A stretch of DNA of 23,116 bases from Ichthyophonus hoferi (Eukaryota; Opisthokonta; Ichthyosporea; Ichthyophonida; Ichthyophonidae): assembly GCA_002751075.1 (NCBI GenBank), contig NAOQ01000135.1:31955-55070 (forward strand). The letters run 5' to 3'. The notes beneath the pieces are model-generated. The model had not been told where the DNA came from, made no database searches, and saw nothing but the letters and a program-made list of their open reading frames with translations. Below, piece after piece: positions 20,701-23,116 of this stretch. Position 1 is the first letter of the stretch; each line of letters opens with the position of its first letter. A program made the translations under genes and the position numbers.

Positions 20701-22452
20701 TGCTAGGATTCACCTGATAGGTCAAATGCTCATAGATACATAGAAGTGTATACGTACAGACCTGGTTTAATATAGGAATGAAAGCGTACATGTAAACACA
20801 CATATATATGAATGTTAGTATCTAAACATAGGGGCGCGTCCTTTCTCTCTAAATAGTATTGTAGTTATTATATTATATGCTATTATACCTTATGATATTA
20901 CACTATGCTATGTGTTATTGTATCATAAAATAATATACTATGTTAAGATATATCATATCGTATCATATCATATAATAAATTTATATACATACATACATAC
21001 ATACATATATACACATATACATCCATACACACAGAAACAAATGCAAACATCGCCCTACCTGTTCCTCCAGCTCTGCCTGCTCTCTCTCAAACATTACATT
21101 CATCAAATTCATTTTGTTTAGAAACTTCTCTTTCTCCGCTTCACTCATCCCCTGGGTGATTTAAATTGGTGGTCTTAATATAGACATCACATACATAGCA
21201 AGGGTTAGGGGGGAAGGAGGATGGAGTGGTGTGAACAAAACAAGACATATATGGGTATATAAGCTATATATAGGTTATATACTGTATGTAGTCGTAGAGC
21301 ACAACTGGGGCATATACATAAAAAGCACTGTATACTTATCTCTCCTTATATGTAGTAATATATAAATTCTTATTTATTATCTGATTATTGAGTGTAGTAT
21401 ATTTATGTATTATATTAAATATAAAAAAATTTATATACATTTATTTAACTATATAAAATATGTGTATAAATATCCATGCTTAAACTTATGCAAATATAGT
21501 GAAGTGTGTACACTGATCTCAAGCTCCATTAATATCTACCTTACCTCACAAGCTTCATTCACGGCAGCTAAGTACTCTTCTGGATTCTTTTCATGCATCC
21601 CTCTATTTAAAGGGAAGTCACTGTGGTTAATGACCTGTTAGTATGACTTATACAGAAAGGGGAGAGGATGTAAGGAGAAAAGGTTGTGTGTGGAGAGAAA
21701 AACAGAAGTGAAAGAGAAAACATGATATAGTGTATATATATAGATATAGAAGGGCTAGCGTTTGTGTTCATGTATTTTGAAAGTAAATATATGTAAGTAC
21801 TGGTTTGTATGTGCCAATATACGGTTAGGGCCAATAGCTATTTACATAAGGAACAAGAAAATAGCCTAATTTTCGAATTAATTACCAAACTATTGTGCTT
21901 ATAAAAAGGTTAAGATTAGGAATAGGAGGTTTAGGGGTTAAAGAGGAGAGGAGATCAAGCCACACTAACACATAAAGAGGTATGTATGTGTGTAAATACC
22001 ACCCTTTACCATTGCCTTATCACATATTGGCCAAAGCTCCGCACTAGTAACGGCATATAGGTTGCAAGGAAAGCATGAGAAAATAAAAAGCAGCAGACTT
22101 ACAACTACATAACTAAGGTACATTAAAACATGTTGTGTATAGATAGACGAAGAAAATATGTGTATACCCCCGTATCTCACCAGATAAACTCAGAGGCTCT
22201 AGGAAAAATCTCAGCTGATAAGCTTCTTTGGTGTCTATTCAAGAGCTTAAATTCAGTTGAAGTCGAAGTCGAAGATGTGTTTAAGACGCGAGGACTAATC
22301 TCGATATCAGGACTCATGGCATCTACAGAAGGGCGAATGGGTGGGGGGCGGGGAGGCACGATGGGTGACCTTTCTTTATGAGAAGATAAAATGGGTTTAA
22401 ACCCGTTACCCTTCTTGAGTAAATCCTTAAAGTTGTCTTTGAGTAACTCCAT
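14448..22452 (-). CDS. ASPP-family protein (apoptosis-stimulating of p53 / PPP1R13-like), 15 coding exons, 800 aa
   Basis: Seen: 15 minus-strand exons join with GT-AG introns and consistent phases: 22181-22452, 21545-21620, 21059-21151, 20518-20649, 19910-20185, 19372-19464, 19098-19151, 18730-18828, 18092-18133, 17577-17648, 17239-17290, 16300-16943, 15420-15590, 15042-15218, 14448-14597. The predicted 800-residue protein has a proline-rich N-terminus (32-41), coiled-coil-prone exons (about 284-403), a Ser/Pro-rich region, RVKF (609-612), ankyrin repeats (about 613-740) and an SH3 domain (about 742-796). Known: this C-terminal order is diagnostic of ASPP1/ASPP2/iASPP, where RVxF docks PP1 and ANK-SH3 binds p53-family proteins. 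The length is close to human iASPP and below ASPP1/2. I see no N-terminal ubiquitin-like domain as in ASPP1/2. The start at 22452 has a good context (cacc before ATGG). The match to the family is strong; the exact function in this animal is inferred. Confidence 0.93.
15042..15218 (-). CDS. ASPP gene, coding exon 14 (residues 693-751): ankyrin repeats 3-4 and start of SH3
   Basis: 177 nt, phase 0-0, with acceptor ctcag|ctt and donor gag|gtatgt. LDVVKLLLRYGASPHLENGD completes ankyrin repeat 3, and a weaker repeat follows (to about 735). The exon ends with ELIALFDYKAE, the first strand of the SH3 domain (ALYDY-type motif, 744-748, first Tyr replaced by Phe). Splitting the SH3 domain just after this motif is a natural intron position. 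Confidence 0.94.
15286..15418. repeat. Minisatellite of ~30-bp units in ASPP intron 13
   Basis: Units at 15301, 15331, 15361 and 15390 (29-30 bp each) share ATAATCACCAATCAA...ACATATTACT, with a partial unit at 15286. The array runs up to the splice donor of exon 13. Confidence 0.8.
15420..15590 (-). CDS. ASPP gene, coding exon 13 (residues 636-692): ankyrin repeats 2-3
   Basis: 171 nt, phase 0-0, with acceptor ctatag|gag and donor cag|gtattg. It contains DGLTALHN (646-653), IVKLLLAHGANPN and HWTPLHGAACFGQ, which are canonical ankyrin helix signatures. They match the ITALHN... and GWTPLHCAAS... repeats of vertebrate ASPP proteins. Confidence 0.95.
15765..15789. repeat. (AT)n microsatellite in an ASPP intron
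   Basis: A pure AT dinucleotide run of about 25 bases between exons 13 and 12. Similar runs occur at 19349-19368 and 19851-19874 in other introns of the gene. Confidence 0.9.
16300..16943 (-). CDS. ASPP gene, coding exon 12 (residues 422-635): Ser/Pro-rich linker, RVKF motif, first ankyrin repeat
   Basis: 644 nt, the largest exon. The acceptor catacag|cc completes codon 421, and the donor is gtg|gtgggt. The open frame runs on into the flanking introns at both ends, so an ORF scan would place a false ATG near 17004. Most of the exon is a low-complexity Ser/Thr/Asn/Pro linker. It ends with HRVKFHPLCLWLDCALSGD, which lines up with the RVKF..PL.LLLD..L.GE segment of ASPP2: the PP1-docking motif (609-612) leading into the first ankyrin repeat. 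Confidence 0.92.
17239..17290 (-). CDS. ASPP gene, coding exon 11 (residues 404-420 plus split codon 421)
   Basis: 52 nt, entering in phase 0 and leaving in phase 1, with acceptor gttgcag|tca and donor acag|gtgagt. It encodes SSKATESQSDASMSSCT, a Ser-rich linker. It is the only exon in this stretch that shifts phase, and exon 12 restores it. Confidence 0.76.
17577..17648 (-). CDS. ASPP gene, coding exon 10 (residues 380-403), coiled-coil
   Basis: 72 nt, phase 0-0, with acceptor catacag|caa and donor aag|gtaagt (consensus). It encodes QADEVIIRLGQEIQHIRDEI and GTAK, a helix with i/i+3/i+4 hydrophobic spacing that closes the coiled-coil block. Confidence 0.83.
17746..17781. repeat. (AAT)n microsatellite in ASPP intron 10
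   Basis: About twelve uninterrupted AAT units in the intron upstream of exon 10 (between exons 9 and 10). Confidence 0.9.
18092..18133 (-). CDS. ASPP gene, coding exon 9 (residues 366-379)
   Basis: 42-nt micro-exon, phase 0-0, with acceptor catcag|gga and donor gcg|gtaagg. It encodes GEDHQPHDPAQRLA. The splice sites are good and the frame fits, but so short an exon could be optional. Confidence 0.68.
18730..18828 (-). CDS. ASPP gene, coding exon 8 (residues 333-365), coiled-coil
   Basis: 99 nt, phase 0-0, with acceptor tgctag|ctt and donor ttg|gtatat. It encodes a clear amphipathic helix (LQTELANSVKINENLQRLLD, then EYNESEVTNHQAL), the most convincing coiled-coil segment of the gene. Confidence 0.84.
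19098..19151 (-). CDS. ASPP gene, coding exon 7 (residues 315-332)
   Basis: 54 nt, phase 0-0, with acceptor atttacag|acc and donor aga|gtgagt. It encodes TRQVLELQVAGHIGDKLR, which continues the helical region. Small but frame-compatible on both sides, with good splice sites. Confidence 0.78.
19372..19464 (-). CDS. ASPP gene, coding exon 6 (residues 284-314), coiled-coil
   Basis: 93 nt, phase 0-0, with acceptor cctag|acc and donor cag|gtatta. It encodes TQKENAQLQSELHALKALVI and a further helical stretch, with hydrophobic residues spaced as in a coiled coil. ASPP proteins have an N-terminal coiled-coil region in the same relative position. Confidence 0.84.
19910..20185 (-). CDS. ASPP gene, coding exon 5 (residues 192-283)
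   Basis: 276 nt, phase 0-0, with acceptor cttcctcag|ttg and donor cag|gtgtgt. It encodes a low-complexity Ser/Asn/Pro-rich linker with RGRRTSLGTP (kinase-site-like) and FKPPPYHL, a proline patch resembling a PPxY-type ligand (PPPY). It ends in a helical EERIDDFLLQ-like segment leading into the coiled-coil exons. Confidence 0.83.
20518..20649 (-). CDS. ASPP gene, coding exon 4 (residues 148-191)
   Basis: 132 nt, phase 0-0, with acceptor ttcacag|gaa and donor acg|gtaagc. It encodes a basic, Ser/Thr-rich segment including RSLKRRRTIIGG, which could act as a basophilic-kinase site or a nuclear-localisation patch (inference). No domain recognised. The reading frame is open through the whole exon. 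Confidence 0.72.
20985..21006. repeat. (ATAC)n microsatellite in ASPP intron 3
   Basis: About five ATAC tetramers, downstream (in gene direction) of exon 3's donor. A short (ATT)n run lies at about 20249-20268 in the next intron. Confidence 0.85.
21059..21151 (-). CDS. ASPP gene, coding exon 3 (residues 117-147)
   Basis: 93 nt, phase 0-0, with acceptor cacccag|ggg and donor cag|gtaggg. It encodes a charged, strongly helix-favouring segment (AEKEKFLNKMNLMN, then EREQAELEEQ), like the start of the helical part of ASPP proteins. Confidence 0.82.
21545..21620 (-). CDS. ASPP gene, coding exon 2 (residues 92-116)
   Basis: The acceptor ccacag|tgactt completes the split codon from exon 1. The nearest alternative acceptor (taacag, 9 nt earlier in the exon direction after correcting phase) hits an early stop. 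The exon encodes DFPLNRGMHEKNPEEYLAAV and a short helical tail, and ends at donor gag|gtaagg in phase 0. No known domain. Confidence 0.75.
22181..22452 (-). CDS. ASPP gene, coding exon 1 (residues 1-90 plus split codon 91)
   Basis: Starts at ATG 22452-22450 in a strong initiation context. It encodes a basic N-terminus, then a proline-rich run VPPRPPPIRP (32-41), a Ser/Thr-rich stretch and RHQRSLSAEIFP, which has a basophilic-kinase / 14-3-3-like RxxS pattern. It ends at donor tg|gtgag (22180/22181), phase 2. The start could be alternative if a further exon lies upstream, but the tandem TATA motifs just upstream argue for this one. Confidence 0.85.
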
Positions 22453-22465
22453 GGTGAGGGTATGA

Positions 22466-22510
22466 TATATTATATTATATTATATTATATTATATTATAT
22501 TATATTATAT
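22466..22510 (-). promoter_or_regulatory. Nine tandem pentamers giving a string of TATAA motifs just upstream of the ASPP start codon
   Basis: On the plus strand the unit is TATAT repeated nine times without interruption. Read in the gene's direction this gives TATAA every 5 bases, ending only 13 bases before the start codon. It may be a repeat-built core promoter or may lie in a very short 5' UTR. The transcription start is not visible from sequence. Confidence 0.5.
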
Positions 22511-22744
22511 ACACTATAGCCTTTTGTGGCCCAGTTGAATGTATAGCCCTTAGAAACGTCTACATGCGGCCCTTGGACCTTGGTTCCCTCCTACTATGAG
22601 CTAAATATTATTAGGATTATACTAGCAGAGAAATATTGTGGATTTTTACATAACTAATCATACATAATAATGAATAACAATAACTTCTGTAACAACATTG
22701 CAAAACATAATGTCAAATAATATCACTGAGAATAAATCCCGCCC

Positions 22745-22853
22745 ATTGGAATCATTTCAAAGATCTCACTTATGATTGGTTGCAGTTGGATTTATTGCAT
22801 CCATTATACACTCTTGTCCAATAAATGAGCGCATTATTTAATAACAAGCCAAT
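22745..22853 (-). promoter_or_regulatory. Cluster of four CCAAT boxes in the ASPP upstream region
   Basis: ATTGG occurs at 22745-22749 and 22775-22779, and CCAAT at 22818-22822 and 22849-22853, spaced about 30, 43 and 31 bases and 0.3-0.4 kb upstream of the start codon. Regularly spaced CCAAT boxes are typical of NF-Y-bound promoters in animals. The assignment to this gene is inferred, since a divergent neighbour could lie beyond the window. Confidence 0.4.
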
Positions 22854-22918
22854 AGCTAAGAAGAGGAAATTTATACGTTTAATTTTTATAATATCCTAGC
22901 TCATGCACGTATGAATAA

Positions 22919-22921
<3 letters not shown>

Positions 22922-22960
<39 letters not shown>
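22922..22960. repeat. (AT)n microsatellite at the edge of the anomalous tail
   Basis: A run of about 19 AT units. The base composition changes abruptly at its right edge, so this may be where a read or assembly lost accuracy. Confidence 0.9.
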
Positions 22961-22961
<1 letters not shown>

Positions 22962-23116
22962 GTACGTCTACTACTACTATATATAGTATCGTACTAGTAA
23001 CGTTAAGTTACTTACTACTACTTACTACGTCCTACTAGTACGTACGTTCGACGTACGTTCCGTTGTTAGTTACTTCCACGTCTTAGTCGACCTACTAGTT
23101 AGGTTAGACGACTACA

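Larger units (their letters stand above)
22511..23116. other. ASPP upstream intergenic region and anomalous contig tail
   Basis: No gene seen. After the TATAA array comes about 400 bp of AT-rich DNA with the CCAAT boxes, then an uninterrupted (AT)n tract at 22922-22960. From 22961 to the end the base order changes abruptly (see findings). Treat that tail as unreliable sequence. Confidence 0.6.

Noticed and set aside
1-23116. tRNA, rRNA or CRISPR arrays
   Set aside because: No tRNA B-box-like sequence with a fitting cloverleaf, no rRNA blocks and no spaced identical repeats were seen. The tandem repeats present are microsatellites, one minisatellite and transposon ends.

Overview
The window looks like nuclear DNA of an early-branching or otherwise compact-gened invertebrate animal. 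It is AT-rich and full of AT microsatellites, its introns are short (about 0.2-0.7 kb, GT-AG), and it carries a gene of the animal-specific ASPP family. A sponge or similar lineage would fit, but nothing in the window fixes the phylum.

Layout. Positions 1-677 hold no recognisable gene. From 678 to about 13733 the DNA is mostly a transposon graveyard, interrupted by one small plus-strand gene. That gene (first coding exon 3933-4105, poly(A) signal at 4881) encodes a short, single-membrane-span protein resembling cytochrome c oxidase subunit 6C. The graveyard has four LTR-like copies of one Ty1/copia family (starting at 678, 5491, 10665 and 13432) with fossil internal regions between or after them. 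The copy with pol remnants lies at about 8107-10664. Two other elements are inserted into LTR copies: a 1.27-kb DNA element with foldback inverted ends and a 7-bp target duplication (5719-6989), and a miniature element with LTR-like ends (11064-12488).

The right-hand third (22452 down to 14448, minus strand) is one complete gene that I resolved into 15 coding exons with compatible splice sites and phases. It predicts an 800-residue ASPP/PPP1R13-type protein: an N-terminal proline-rich stretch, a coiled-coil-prone middle, an RVKF phosphatase-docking motif, ankyrin repeats and a C-terminal SH3 domain. Upstream lie nine tandem copies of a TATAA-containing pentamer and four CCAAT boxes, which I read as its promoter.

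The last ~156 bases (22961-23116) have a very odd base order that looks like sequencing noise at a contig end rather than genomic DNA.

The two genes have no obvious functional link: one looks mitochondrial, the other a scaffold of PP1, p53-family and polarity pathways. The points most worth checking are the foldback element, the nested copia array, the TATAA-repeat promoter, the run of frame-preserving ASPP exons and the suspicious right-hand tail.
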